DNA of 64,000 bases from Chlamydoabsidia padenii. Its lineage: Eukaryota > Mucoromycota > Mucoromycetes > Mucorales > Cunninghamellaceae. A program made the position numbers and the translations under genes. Shown here piece after piece: positions 13,701 to 24,857 of this stretch. Under the pieces are notes generated by a model. That model saw nothing but the letters and a program-made list of their open reading frames with translations, was not told the origin of the DNA and ran no database searches. Each line of letters begins with the position of its first letter. Within the stretch, counting starts at the first letter, position 1. The stretch is from assembly GCA_025330725.1 (NCBI GenBank), contig JAIWND010000001.1:248001-312000 (forward strand). Reading direction: 5' to 3'.

Positions 13701-15565
13701 ATAAGCAGTGGCACCAAATTGAGATTTATCGAGCACACCTCGGACGAGTTCACCATCCATAACCAATACTTCAGCTTCTTCTTTAGCATCAGGACCCCAG
13801 TATCGACCAGGCACCTTACTTGAGGAGGTCATGTTCAATTGTGATTTACCATAGGTCAAATTCATCAAAATAGTGGAAATCTAGAGAAAGAAAGAAAAAA
13901 AAAAAAAAAGAGAGAGAGAGAGAAGGTTAATACTTTGTCCCTTTTATCACCTGGTTATTTTCAAACTTACGATTTGTTTACCAGACCAAAGAGGTTTAGG
14001 CTTGAATATAGTAGGAGGAAGAGTCAAGATACGACCATTACCAGTGCCATCTTCTTCAGGTCGTAAAGATCCATAGAGCAATTGTTGATATTCATCCTTT
14101 GTGAAGAATGTGTCCCGAGAAGTCATCCACACACCAGAAACAACGTGATCTTGAATCAAACCACGAAGAGGATCACCAGATGTAGGTACCAAATATTGAT
14201 TGTCAGTGTTGGCGATCAAAGCAGCTTCAGCACGAGCGATTTCATTTTGAGGGAAATGAATGTTCATTTCATCACCATCAAAATCAGCATTATAGGTGTT
14301 ACAATTGGCGTAATGCATTCGAATCGTTTTTTCACCAGGAAGGACACGAGCCTTGTGAGCCATGATAGAAGGTTTGTGCAAAGTTGGTTGACGATTGAGA
14401 AGGAGCATATCACCATTACGTAAATGACGGAACACCTTTTTGTTGACGGGTTGTGTGCGTGTAGGATAAGGATTGGCGCCAGATTGATTGGTAGATGAGG
14501 TTTGAGAGGTGAGTAAAGAGTTGGCAAGTGCAATACGAGATTCCTTGCTGAGTTTGGCCAAAACATCCACCGATTGATCTTCATTTTGGACGTGAGTAGC
14601 ACCAGGCCAAACATAAGGACCATTGATCACCGCTTGACGCATTTCCTTCACATTGTATGGAGTCACAGGTTCAGGATAGGTTAGTTTCTGGGCAAAGACA
14701 GGAGGCACACCAATTTCACAAGTTTCAATATTGGGGTCAGGAGAGATAACAGATCGTGCAGCATAATTGACACGTTTACCCATCATATGTTTTCTGAATA
14801 GACCTTCTTTCTTTTCCAAAGCTTGACGAATACCAGGAGGGTTAGTGTTACCTTGAGCGACTTGAGTAGGGTTTTTGGTGGAATCGATGAATGAATTGAC
14901 AGCATGTTGTAGTTTAATGATACTGTCAATAAACATAGTGCGATAACGTTGGACCTTGACTTTGTCGGTAGGTTCTTCATCAGCAGCAGCTTGTAATTGA
15001 TCAGAGAAGTCCCGGACTTGATGAGAGCCTTCAAGAATAGCACTGAGCAAATCATTTTGAGGAGATTCAAACACCTTGTCGCCCATAACAGAAGGAGGTC
15101 GGAATCGTGTTGGAGAGACAGCCAATACTTCAATGAAGAACATATGGTAGGACGCCTTCTTGATATGAGTTGCCACATGAGGATTACGTGCACCAAAGAG
15201 TAAAGTTGTGAGATCACTTTGTGTTTCAAACAGATTCTGGACCATCTTGCGGATTTCATAAGGTGTCAAGAATCGTTGGCTAGAAGGATTGTTTTTGTTG
15301 TTGCTGCCGAGTTTTGCTTCCATTGCAAGTAAATCCTTTTTGGGTAGAGGCATTTGAAAGAGTTTGGCGGCGCCGTCACGTCGGAATGGTGGAGAGATCG
15401 CTTTACAGTGTTCACATCGTTTGATAGCAAGACAACGACGCATAAAATCCATCATCACCGATTTTCTGACTTCGTTGATCACCGTCACCTTGTAATTTGA
15501 GACTGAAGCAGCACGGATTTCAGGGTCAGCCATGCAGTCCTTGACATATTTTTCTATTGGGTACA

Positions 15566-15618
<53 letters not shown>

Positions 15619-16346
15619 GAGGTAAATTAGCACCTGTCAAAGTAACAACCTCCCATTTCATATTTTTCAACCTACCCAAGTGAGCTTCGTATTCTTCAGC
15701 GTTAGAGAAGACATCATCACCCATTTCATCTTCTTCCATATCATCAATGTCCTTCTTTCCCTTGGTTTTGAGTTTAACGTAAAAATCATCAATAGCTTGA
15801 GCTTCACGGACCAAACCATTTTCCAACAACTTGAGTTTGGCGAGTACTTTCTTTTGCTATAATAGTTAAAAGTATGATAAGTTTCCATTCTATCCTTTTC
15901 CAAGTGTTTCCTTTCATTATTACCTGAGTGGAACCCATACGGAAGTGATGACAGTGTAAACAGTGAGCCCGTAATACAGCATACAAGTTGTCAAAAAACA
16001 TGGGATTGTATGCAGGAATAGGAAGATCGATGTGACCAAAGTGACCCGGACAATTGGTGTAAGTTTGTGCACAGGTTCCGCAACTATAATATAGAATGAG
16101 AAGGTTGTTTAGTATATGATAAAGGGGTTAATTGACTGTTTATATATATAAAGTGTCTTACATTTGTGACTTTTGGTAAGGACCAAGAGCAGAATCATAT
16201 AAACCACCTTTAGTAGGATGTCCAAGAGCGTCAAAAAGGAGTGGGTTGACAACTTGCTTCACTGATATTTTGCGTATTTCTTGTGGGTCGTAAAAGGAGA
16301 ACGACACAGAATCGATCTCGGCACCAATGGGATTGGAGATATTCAT
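10783..16346 (-). CDS. RPA190: RNA polymerase I largest subunit (A190)
   Basis: Nine exons: 16162-16346, 15924-16083, 15676-15856, 13971-15553, 13439-13880, 11885-13369, 11379-11824, 10976-11307 and 10783-10897, about 1,642 residues. It is the catalytic subunit for rRNA transcription in the nucleolus. Seen: the zinc-binding CGTCAQTYTNCPGHFGH, a second CLHCHHF, the active site YNADFDGDEMNIHFPQ, bridge-helix and trigger-loop text (QSVGEPSTQMTLNTFHFAG), and the acidic DDDD-rich insert near the C-terminal jaw that marks A190. The exon 3 donor is ambiguous: 15676 is used here, while 15634 would add 14 residues in frame. The intron after it contains 48 consecutive A on the plus strand. Confidence 0.96.
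15567..15614. repeat. Poly(A) tract, 48 nt, inside an RPA190 intron
   Basis: On the coding strand this is a T48 run that ends about 13 nt before the intron's 3' splice site. It could serve as an extreme polypyrimidine tract. Confidence 0.9.
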
Positions 16347-16800
16347 TGGTGGTGGTGAAGTAAATCAAGAGATTTATAAAGTAAAGGAAAAAAAAAAAAG
16401 GGAAAGACAGGTAGAAGAAGAAAAAAAACTCTGAGCTTTAATTTTAGCTGAGTGAAAAAAAAAGTCACCACACAAATCACAAAAGCCACATTTCAAACAC
16501 ATTATCCATTGTTAAAGCATTGTCAAAAAGGCATGAATTTTTATTATATGACACCATCATCAACACATAACACTACACTACAACTATTAAAGACTATATT
16601 ACAATCACTAAAACAAATAAAAAGATAATATTAAAACAGATAGATCCTAGGTATGAATCCAAGTCAAGGTATTTGATGCAAAAAGTTGACTTGACGCATA
16701 ATAATAAGAGGGAGACAACAAAGAGAGAGGTGATTCCTAAGCACTTTCTTCTATTGTATGTGGTGGAGAAGGAGATAAGCTGAGAGTAGCCCAAATAAGT
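16347..16800. other. Spacer between LTO1 3' end and RPA190 start
   Basis: About 450 bp holding the RPA190 promoter and LTO1 3' region. I see poly(A) runs and a weak TTTCAAACACATT near 16490, without the CCCG half. No gene. Confidence 0.5.
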
Positions 16801-17364
16801 TCAGTAGGTCATTTTTGGAGGTTCCACCATGATATACTTTTGTTGTACGTTTAGTAAAGAGGTGATTACCCGCATTTTGTTTTTCATCTTGTCCCGCAGA
16901 GCATACATATCAGCGTCAGGGCTGTTTATCGTAGGGAATTCGGATATCATGCTACGTAAAGTATCCATATGACGAAGTGCCCTATTATTATACATATCAT
17001 AAAGAGTGGTAAGTCCATTTTGTATACAACCCTTTTCTTCATGCTTTTTACCTTGGGTTGATCTTTTCAGGATGAAGAGCAGCCAGTTCACTCCAAGCAT
17101 CAATGCAACCAGAATAAAAACCAAGTTCACGACCAAGTTCATACGCCTTTTCACATCCAAATATACGTCCTTCGAGTTCTCCAGACTTTTCACCATCACG
17201 ATAACCGTCGTCGAAGCCATGTTCTTGGAACCTATAAAGTAAGATATAAAAATAAATGTCATATTAGTATAAAAGGACAGGTTAGTCATCACAGTAACTT
17301 ACATTGTTTCAAGGTGACAAAGAGATTCAAGGTCTTGGGAGCGTTCTAATATGTCAGGCATCAT
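16801..17364 (-). CDS. LTO1: LTO1 homologue (Yae1/Lto1 family, ABCE1 Fe-S maturation adaptor)
   Basis: Exons 17303-17364, 17052-17231 and 16801-16981 give 140 residues. The middle exon carries the deca-GX3 repeat typical of Yae1/Lto1 (GFDDGYRDGEKSGELEGRIF, then GCEKAYELGRELGFYSG), then CIDAWSELAALHPEKI. The C-terminal part contains LRDKMKNKMRVITSLLNVQQK, like the LLNVQ segment of human LTO1. With Yae1, Lto1 links the ribosome-recycling ATPase ABCE1/Rli1 to the cytosolic iron-sulfur assembly machinery. Two ATGs are adjacent (17364 and 17361); either may start. It lacks the Trp end of yeast Lto1 and ends MTY. Confidence 0.85.
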
Positions 17365-17722
17365 AATGAATGTTTTGATAAAATAAAATAAAAGAGAGGG
17401 GAAAGAATGACAAATCAAAAAAAAAAAAAAAAAAAACTGCGATTTGATACGACTAGAGTCGGGGGTTTAAAATCGCCTTTTATCCTAAATTGGACAGCCT
17501 GTCCCTGAAGTAAAAGTTGATGATTGACTGTATGAATCTACAAACCAATCCATAGGACAGGTACAGAGATTTCTATAAAGTCATTAGAGTTAAATAATAT
17601 ATTACATATGGTTTTTATTTCATGCAATATAAAACAATCATTCAATATGTACATAGTGAAGCTATTATGATGAAGGTGGGGAGAGGGAAGGCGATAATGC
17701 CAAGTACTAAAGTAGATTGTGA

Positions 17723-17983
17723 GCGTGTGGAGAAAGAGTTATATCAGAGAAAGAGAGAGAGACTATTATCATCGTTCATTGTCCTATACAACCAAAGAGA
17801 GCCCATCATAACCATTTTGATCACTCTGTTCCATCTAAAAGAGAGTATGCCAATCATCATCATCATTATCCTATCCAACCAAAGAAAACCCATCATAATC
17901 ATCTTGATCACTTTATTCCATCCAAAAGAGATTATGTCGATCATCATCATCATTCTCTTGAAGATGTGCCACCACAAAGTTAA
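17723..17983 (+). repeat. 87-bp tandem duplication with conserved His-rich reading frame
   Basis: Two 87-bp units (17783-17869 and 17870-17956) run head to tail, preceded by a degraded piece of a third near 17740-17782. In frame 2 each encodes 29 residues, beginning PIQPK and ending with four His and one more residue (NHHHHY or DHHHHS). The frame is open from 17723 to a TAA at 17981-17983. Of 12 codon differences between units, three are silent and most others conservative (R/K, V/I, E/D, N/D, F/L, A/V), and the length keeps frame. This suggests a real, perhaps terminal, exon or a recent pseudogene. No ATG lies in this frame, so an upstream exon would be needed. The His-rich character suggests metal binding, as inference only. 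Confidence 0.5.
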
Positions 17984-18079
17984 TAGACGTTTTAAATCCC
18001 GCCACATAAAGGGAAGATCACCACCGTTTATTAAACTATTATAACAATGATTCATTCTATATCTACAATATAAATTAAA

Positions 18080-19371
18080 TTACTTTTCTTCCTTTGAAGC
18101 TCCAGTGGTTGGTAAGCCCATGTAAACCTTGAATGTATCGTATATCAACCATTGGAAACTTGTCAGAGTACCAATCATAAGCATACGAGGACCAAGACCA
18201 CGCCATACACCTTTGAGGCCCAATTCCTTTGCAACATCTACCATTGTTGTTTGTTTTTGACCAGGAGTATCTGAGACAGCATTCATGCGACTAACGATGA
18301 CATCAGCAGGATGACTGACGATTGCCACCAAGATACCACTTGTATACCCAGCTGTGAAGGATACAAGGAGCTAAAAAATAAAAAAGTGTGATCAGTATAC
18401 CATGTTTCCCCCCTCTATCATTATATTCTTTACCTGTTGGAATTCGTTGTATTCGGATTTTGGCTTGGACAAAAAGTTTGAGTATATCAGTTCCACCGTT
18501 TTTTCAAAGGTAGCAAACTTCATACAAGTGTAAGGAATTTGTCGACTCCATAATGGCACCAAACCCTTGTAGAATCCACGAAGACCTTCAGTTTCTTTCA
18601 ATTTACGGAATCCTTCCACTGAGTTTGCCGCATAGGGTGGATAAGATGTTTGCATGCGTACTTTAATGGATTCCATAGGACAGAGGAAGCAATCAGCAAT
18701 GAATTCCGCCGAACCAGAAGCAGCAAGTGCCAACAGGGTGCGATGAGTATACGCCTTTTCTTCACCAAGGATGTTACCATAAGCATACTTGAAGTATTCG
18801 TAGAGTCCGTATTTACCAGCACCTTGCATAGAATAACCAAGGAACGTTGGTCCAACACCTACCCAAAGACCCCGAAAGCCTTCTGATTTGATAATAGTTC
18901 GCCACCCATCGAAAATACCCTTGTATAAGTCAGGTTGCACCTAAAAAGAAAAAGAGTGAATATTGAGATATAAGGCATAGTTTTTTTGTTAGTGGTCCCC
19001 CCCCCACAATCCTTTGATGCCCAATAGTAGTAGCAGTGCAGTAGTAGTAGTTCTTGTTTTCCCACCATTGACACAATGGCCATTTATTGTTCTTTTTTGT
19101 AGTTACCTGAGAGCGACATTTGACCAAATCCAAAGGAGTTACACCAGAATGAGTAGGACTATATGAGTTTAGAAATAAAATTGATATGAGCTACAACAAA
19201 GTTAAAAAAGTAGGGGAATAGTAAAGATGCATTTACTTACCCACAAGCAAGGATACCACCCAAAGCACAGGTTAAAAAGTATTGACGGCTATTTGGTTCA
19301 ATTGTCTTTTTAGGAGAGAGCTTTGATTCATTCATAGAAGCGATAAGATAATTACCAAGAGCAGTAGGCAT
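18080..19371 (-). CDS. PIC2: Mitochondrial phosphate/copper carrier
   Basis: Exons 19241-19371, 19107-19158, 18434-18940 and 18080-18370 give 326 residues. It is a member of the mitochondrial carrier family with three ~100-residue repeats. Carrier signatures are PLDLVKCRSQ in repeat 1, CPMESIKVRMQ in repeat 2 and SHPADVIVSRMN in repeat 3. The C-terminus IGTLTSFQWLIYDTFKVYMG, then LPTT, is nearly that of yeast Pic2. Pic2/Mir1 import phosphate, and Pic2 also copper, across the inner membrane; the sequence cannot tell which is the main substrate here. The 51-nt exon 2 sits between two short introns. Confidence 0.94.
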
Positions 19372-20590
19372 GATGTTGTGATTATTATATGGGGAAGGAA
19401 GAAGAATTAGTGAGAAAAAAAAAAAAAAAGAAAGAAGAAAAAGGAAAAAAAATTGCACTAGGATATAAATGAAACCCCGCTGGGTTTGAAATGTTTTATG
19501 CAGGTAGTGGCAGAAAGACTATAGAACCCATGCCTTACAACCCTTATCTTTCGGGTATAACTTTTTATGTTTGGAATGGTGATATGAAATCATATGTTCA
19601 CTATCCACTAGAGCAAAAATGGAGTCCTGCCCTGCATGAACAATAGTCTCTTTTCTCTGCATACCAGTATCACCATGGCTATAAAACATAAGTAATATAT
19701 GACCTTTTTTTTTTTTTTTTTTACATTACCCTTCATACTTACAACCCTTTTCCGTGTTCTGAAACTACCAAGTGCTTTATCCAGCATGATTGCGGGAATT
19801 GAAAAAAGGGAAAACTATTTATCATCTCCTTCTTGGGTAACTTGAATTTTTCGTCGAATAAGCGGAGGATGAAATATCAGTTTATATTATGTGGGAAGTA
19901 TGTGGTTTCCTTTTATTTTTCACTTACCGTTAGCCGAAGCCCCGTACCCATCCCTCTCAAAGGAGGGGTGCCAGCCATATTCTCATCCAAGAATTGACTG
20001 ACAAGTTGTTGTTGTTTTGTTAAGGGGGTGGGCATCCCCAAGGAAAGCTGAAAAGAATTTAAAAAGCTCTTTTATGAGAAAAAATCAGATGATCATAACC
20101 CATGCATTGCCAAATTATAACAATCGTATACAGGACATTGGCCATCATAGTTAGCATTAATGAGATGAAGCCTATAGGAAGCCACTCGGGCTAAAGTTTG
20201 CCCTAATCGACGAATTACTAAATTTACTCCTCCTTCTTATCAGCGGTGTTTAAAACATGAAGCTTACATGTACAGTTTTGTAAGGTACATGATTGTTTCA
20301 TCCTCTCTTTCCTCATCGTTCTTGGACGAGCGTCTATTGATCTTACTTCAGGTGTAAGATCCAGTTTTTTCATTTTTAAATACCGGTCTCCAACTTGAGA
20401 TATTTCTTTTTTAACAAGTACATTCAAAAGGCTGAATATGAACCAAAAATATTCTGGTGCTCACTACTTAATACATAAAAATCAAACTATCTGAACCTAA
20501 GATACTCTAATATCGACCAGATTTAGCCGTATCACATCCTTTGATTATGCAACAAAAAAACGTCCAACTCCGCCACGTTCGGGGATTAGC
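19372..20590. other. Intergenic DNA between PIC2 and tRNA-Thr
   Basis: About 1.2 kb with poly(A)/poly(T) runs (one of 19 T near 19705), a degenerate element at 19476-19492 (CCCCGCTGGGTTTGAAA) and no supported gene. A 67-codon minus-strand frame at 20224-20427 has no family features, and I leave it out. Confidence 0.5.
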
Positions 20591-20596
20591 AAAAAA
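20591..20596 (-). terminator. RNA polymerase III terminator of tRNA-Thr
   Basis: Six A on the plus strand, i.e. T6 on the coding strand, 4 nt beyond the tRNA 3' end. This is a normal Pol III stop. Confidence 0.8.
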
Positions 20597-20600
20597 TAAG

Positions 20601-20673
20601 TGCCTCCAGGCGGAATTGAACCGCCGACCTTCTGCTTACTAGGCAGACGCTCTGCCAACTGAGCCATAGAGGC
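20601..20673 (-). tRNA. tRNA-Thr (anticodon AGT)
   Basis: The reverse complement folds into a full cloverleaf of 73 nt. The acceptor stem GCCTCTA pairs with TGGAGGC, the D arm is GCTC-loop-GAGC, the anticodon arm is TCTGC-CTAGTAA-GCAGA and the T arm is GGCGG-TTCAATT-CCGCC, with discriminator A. Loop positions 34-36 read AGT, so it decodes threonine ACN (A34 modified to inosine). The A box (TGGCTCAGTTGG) and B box (GGTTCAATTCC) are intact. No intron. A T6 terminator follows. Confidence 0.97.
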
Positions 20674-20722
20674 TGTAATTATTTTTTAGACTTTTATGCA
20701 ATATATAAAGCATAAACGTTTA

Positions 20723-20748
20723 TTTAAACGCCGACATTCTCTGATTGG
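20723..20748 (+). promoter_or_regulatory. TTYRAA-CCG element plus ATTGG box upstream of Spc19-like gene
   Basis: TTTAAACGCCGAC at 20723-20735 and an inverted CCAAT box (ATTGG) at 20744-20748, 90-115 bp upstream of the start codon at 20838. Confidence 0.5.
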
Positions 20749-20837
20749 CTAATAATTTAATTTAATAAGCCCGATACATTTATTTGAAAAAAACCAGATT
20801 CCATTATAACACTTCTTCTTTCTTCGTTAAACTCGAC

Positions 20838-21004
20838 ATGAAACGCAACTTGGAATCCGACGAAGATACCACTACTTGGAAAAAACCACGGACAAGTTCT
20901 GAAAACCTACAATTAGCAGCCAACAGTTTGGAAGATACATTAAAAGAGGTAATTTGTTTTACCCAAGGAAAGGATCTTTTTTAACTCCTTTTTTTTTTTC
21001 TTTT

Positions 21005-21035
<31 letters not shown>

Positions 21036-22544
21036 GCTTCATGGATCTGTGGCCGCGTTGGAATCAGTAACACCAGACATTAGTCGACTTGCCTTTTTGA
21101 CTACATTGGAAAGGGTAATAAAAAAAAAGGACACCTCTTCTTTAGGATCATTCTAACACTTTTATTTATTGAACTGATAGAACTACGTTTTGGCGACGTA
21201 TGAAGAATTGGAAGACACCAAAACTATTGTAACTGATGGCATCTTGCCTCAAATCACCAAATTACTCGCAGAAGCTCAAACTATTATTGACAATCAGAAG
21301 ACCCAGACAGAGCAATTCGAACAAAAGGTAAGCTGAAAAGAAGAAGAAGAAAAAAAAAAAAAAAAAAAAAAAAAGGACGGTTGGGGAACATGGGTTTTAC
21401 TAATTATCTTTTGTATATAACAGGTGGACGAACAAGACAAGGCACTTAAAAGTAAACCACCAACCAATCACACTGATGACAATATACATTTATCTTTGAC
21501 GGAACAAGAACAAGAACAAGTAAATAAAGAAAAACAAAGGAAACGACTTCGACATAAATCCTTGCTTGTGGAATTCAATACGTGTGATAATATAAAAGCA
21601 GGGTTGGTAAGTAACATATAGTCTCATATAGGAATACTTCAATGACAACTAACGGTTTATCTTGTAGGAATTGGAATTGGAACGATTGGAAGAGGAACTT
21701 AGATATACGGAACAACAAATACCACATCATACGAATGCAACCCCTGAACAGAGTATGACGATGGAAGAAAAACGACTGATAAATGAATTGGATCAATTGG
21801 AACGACAAGGCGAAAGGAAACACAAGAATCAACAAGAACAGAAAGGGGCGGCATGGATTGACGATAATACTATGGTTATTGATATGGACATATCGGAATT
21901 GACATTAGGTAAACAGTATGATCATCATCAAGGGTCCCTTCTTCTAATAGGTATATCATTGTGTAGATGTGTGCCAGAAATATTTATCTACTACGCAAAA
22001 CCTTCTTGATGAATTAATTGACTCAACAGGTACAAGAATACGAACCAATAGTACCCCAAGTTTGATACTAACATATGATCATCTTTATCTATCCCTAGTA
22101 TGTATTCCCACCAAGACCAATGACCTATCACTATATTCAAAAGCCATAAATCAACTTCAAACCAAGGTAAAATTAACTCTAGAACATAAATAATCTAGTT
22201 TTATTGATTTCTTTTTTATATATGGGGATTATAGTATTTCCAATCTTTACAACTAGAACAAAAGGTGGAAAACAAAATTAGGCTATTGAAGACATGCTGC
22301 AAAACATTGATAACAAAAGATAATATGGGATTCATTGCTCAACGATTGATTGATGTGCTATTCACCAAGGATGGCTACTCGGCCCTGACAAAGGAATCAC
22401 TCCTCCAGGTAATCACAAAAAACAAAGGTTTAATTTGAAAAATGACTAACCATAATGTATTGCTATTAGAAATTTGAATCACATCGGCAAAAGGATACTG
22501 TTAAGAAACTAATAGATAATTATGATTTATCATTCATACAATAG
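20838..22544 (+). CDS. Spc19-like DASH/Dam1 complex subunit with long C-terminal extension
   Basis: Eight exons: 20838-20948, 21037-21114, 21181-21327, 21424-21606, 21668-21908, 21967-22166, 22235-22408 and 22470-22544, giving 402 residues. Residues ~25-125 resemble the Spc19 family of the DASH ring, which couples kinetochores to spindle microtubules: a helix with SLEDTLKELHGSVAALES, then PDISRLAFLTTLERNYVLAT, then ILPQITKLLAEAQTIIDNQ and a coiled coil. A second Glu/Leu-rich coiled coil follows (ELELERLEEELRYTEQQ). Yeast Spc19 is about 165 residues, so roughly 240 residues at the C-terminus are extra and unrecognised. A general coiled-coil spindle protein is the main alternative. Confidence 0.55.
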
Positions 22545-22723
22545 ACATACACAATTTAACTAATAAAAATGACATTTACCCCTTACCTATAATAATCCTA
22601 CTTTATTGCTATTAGATTATTGTAATGTGGTACTAACATGAAGCGACCATTGATAAACAGTTTGTCTTTAATGATAATGCATTCACCAACCCTCCTTGTA
22701 CTATCTCGTCCGTGTGACATTGA

Positions 22724-22744
22724 TTTAAAAACCCGACACATTGG
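22724..22744 (+). promoter_or_regulatory. TTYRAA-CCCG element plus ATTGG box upstream of DESI gene
   Basis: TTTAAAAACCCGAC (22724-22737) and ATTGG (22740-22744), about 100-120 bp before the start codon at 22845. Confidence 0.5.
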
Positions 22745-22844
22745 ACCATTATCCGACTTTTCTTTTTTTTTTTTTTTTTTTTTTTCCTTTTTACTTCTTT
22801 TCCTTTTTTTTTCGTCTCTTCCTAATTGTGCATTTACTTGATCA

Positions 22845-23943
22845 ATGTTTGGTGCCATAAAGACCGCCTTCTCCAAATCCTATTTACATTCTCAACATGA
22901 AAACCAGCATCAAGGTAAGTCATTAAAAAAAAAAAGACAAGCATGGGGTTTTTTTTAAATGACGAACTCACGAAACAGGTATCTTTTGATGACAGTATTT
23001 GTGAATGTCTATGATATGGTAAGGTGCTATGACTTTTACTATATGGTTAAACTAATCACTGTAAACATTCTTCTCTTTAGCTCCAACCAAGTTTCTTGAC
23101 CAGTTTTGGGTATTATGCACTGGGTGTTGGTAAGTCTGCGTGGGGAGGAAGAGGAGAAGGGGGGGGGGAAGTTTTACTGACAACTTTTTTTTTTTTTTTT
23201 TTTTTTTTCTCTTTGTTACTGAAATAGGGATCTATCACTCTGGTGTTGAAATATGTGGGAAAGAATATTGTTTTGGTGGACATGAATACAAGAATATAAC
23301 CGGTGTATTTGCAGTTGAAGCCAAAGTAGGACCTCCAGGCCTATTATTCAAGTAAGTGAACCATCCAACTCTTTTTATTATTATTATACTAACCTTCGTC
23401 TCTCCTTACTTGTAAAGACAATCAATCAGTGTAGGATATACTAGCCTGACGAATGATCAAATCCATAAATTGATTCAAGATATATCCAAGGACTATGTTG
23501 GTACCTCTTATAATCTTTTAACAAGGAATTGTAACCATTTTACCGATGATCTATGTGTACGATTGACAGGGAAACATGCACCTTCTTGGGTGAATAGGGC
23601 GGCTAAACTGGGCACGATGTTTCCATGTGTGATTCCAACAGAATGGATTGAACCCCCTGACTTGGAAGGTGAAGGTATATATATATAAAAAAAAAGTCTA
23701 TACTTGTTTTATAACCTGTCTTTATACTGACCACATCTCTTGTCATTCAAGTGGTACCTTCACCCCATTCTTCAGGGGGATCTAACATGACTTATTCTTC
23801 AAAAGCACCATTAAAATCGACAATTACCAATACAACAACACAATCGAATCCATCTCAGAAACTTGTATCTAAACAAAACAAATCAAGTACTGCGTCTCTT
23901 ACCATCAAAACCACACCCACCATCAATAACAACAACAACAAAC

Positions 23944-23978
<35 letters not shown>

Positions 23979-24371
23979 CCATCATCAATATCATCACTTC
24001 CTTATTCCAATCATGTTATCTCTCAGGCATCTTCTATCACATCATTGGAAACACGACATTTTCAACAACAACATCAACCACGACATCTCTATTCACTATC
24101 CACTTCACCTAATCATCATCATCACCATCATCATCATCGTCATCGTCCTTCATCGTCTTCTTCCCCATCATCTCCTACCAAACATAGGCGCCCTTCTGGA
24201 TCTATAGCTGGTGATGGTGAAAGTATCTTCTTTGGTCGAACTTCTTCTCCTATTATGAATGATGATGATATGTCTGATCCTATCAAGGAGCCTGATTGTC
24301 ATCGCCCCGAAGTCATTCGATCTGCTACTCAACTTTCCATTGGTGCTTCTCTACAAGAAATGGATAAATAG
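22845..24371 (+). CDS. PPPDE/DESI-family deubiquitinating/deSUMOylating cysteine protease
   Basis: Exons 22845-22914, 22996-23018, 23081-23129, 23228-23351, 23418-23674 and 23752-24371 give 380 residues. Residues ~25-180 form a PPPDE domain: VFVNVYDM, then GVGIYHSGVEICGKEYCFGG with the catalytic His, and LLTRNCNHFTDDLCVRLTGK with the catalytic Cys. These proteases resemble DESI1/DESI2 (PPPDE2/PPPDE1), which remove SUMO or ubiquitin. The last exon adds a ~205-residue tail rich in Ser, His, Asn and Thr runs, probably disordered and absent from animal DESI proteins. Exon 2 is only 23 nt. The catalytic dyad is intact, so activity is expected; substrate is unknown. Confidence 0.88.
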
Positions 24372-24857
24372 ATAGTTATATAAATACTTAGTTATACATA
24401 TTATCATTTGATGCTTAATTAATAAATATATCCTGCCTCTTTTTTTATCTTAAACTTTTGTGTGTGTGAGGTTTGAAAATTACGGATCAAAGCAGGTGAT
24501 GTAGAATGAATGCTTTTCGGGTATGAAACAAACAAGAACATGTCAAAATTCTACCTCAATTCTATTAGCAAGAATATTTAACCAAAGATATGTATTGTTT
24601 TTGAATCGATATTAGGGCTCTTATGAACTTGGTGATTGATATGAAAACCATCTGTTTGGGCGCATGATTGATCATTGAAATCTGTTGTCTATTCGGTGTG
24701 CATGATTATATTGGAGTGTACGAAGATTCGATTATCGGAATAGTCTTATATGGCCACATGGTAATCTGTTTACCTTAAATTAAGAACTATTTTTTTTTTT
24801 GTTTTGTTTGCATTCCTTTCTTTCAACTTTTCTCTCTCTCTCTTTCTTTAAACCGAT
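24372..24857. other. Spacer with promoter of the small membrane protein gene
   Basis: About 490 bp. It contains GTTTGAAAATTACGG near 24471 (a weak element match) and a CT-rich stretch just before the ATG at 24858. No gene seen. Confidence 0.5.

Noticed and set aside
17622..18044. 140-codon plus-strand ORF over the tandem repeat
   Set aside because: Its translation is a run of Ile-rich low complexity from CAT repeats read out of frame; conservation between units favours frame 2 instead.
20224..20427. 67-codon minus-strand frame near tRNA-Thr
   Set aside because: No conserved motif, no splice context, and short enough to occur by chance.
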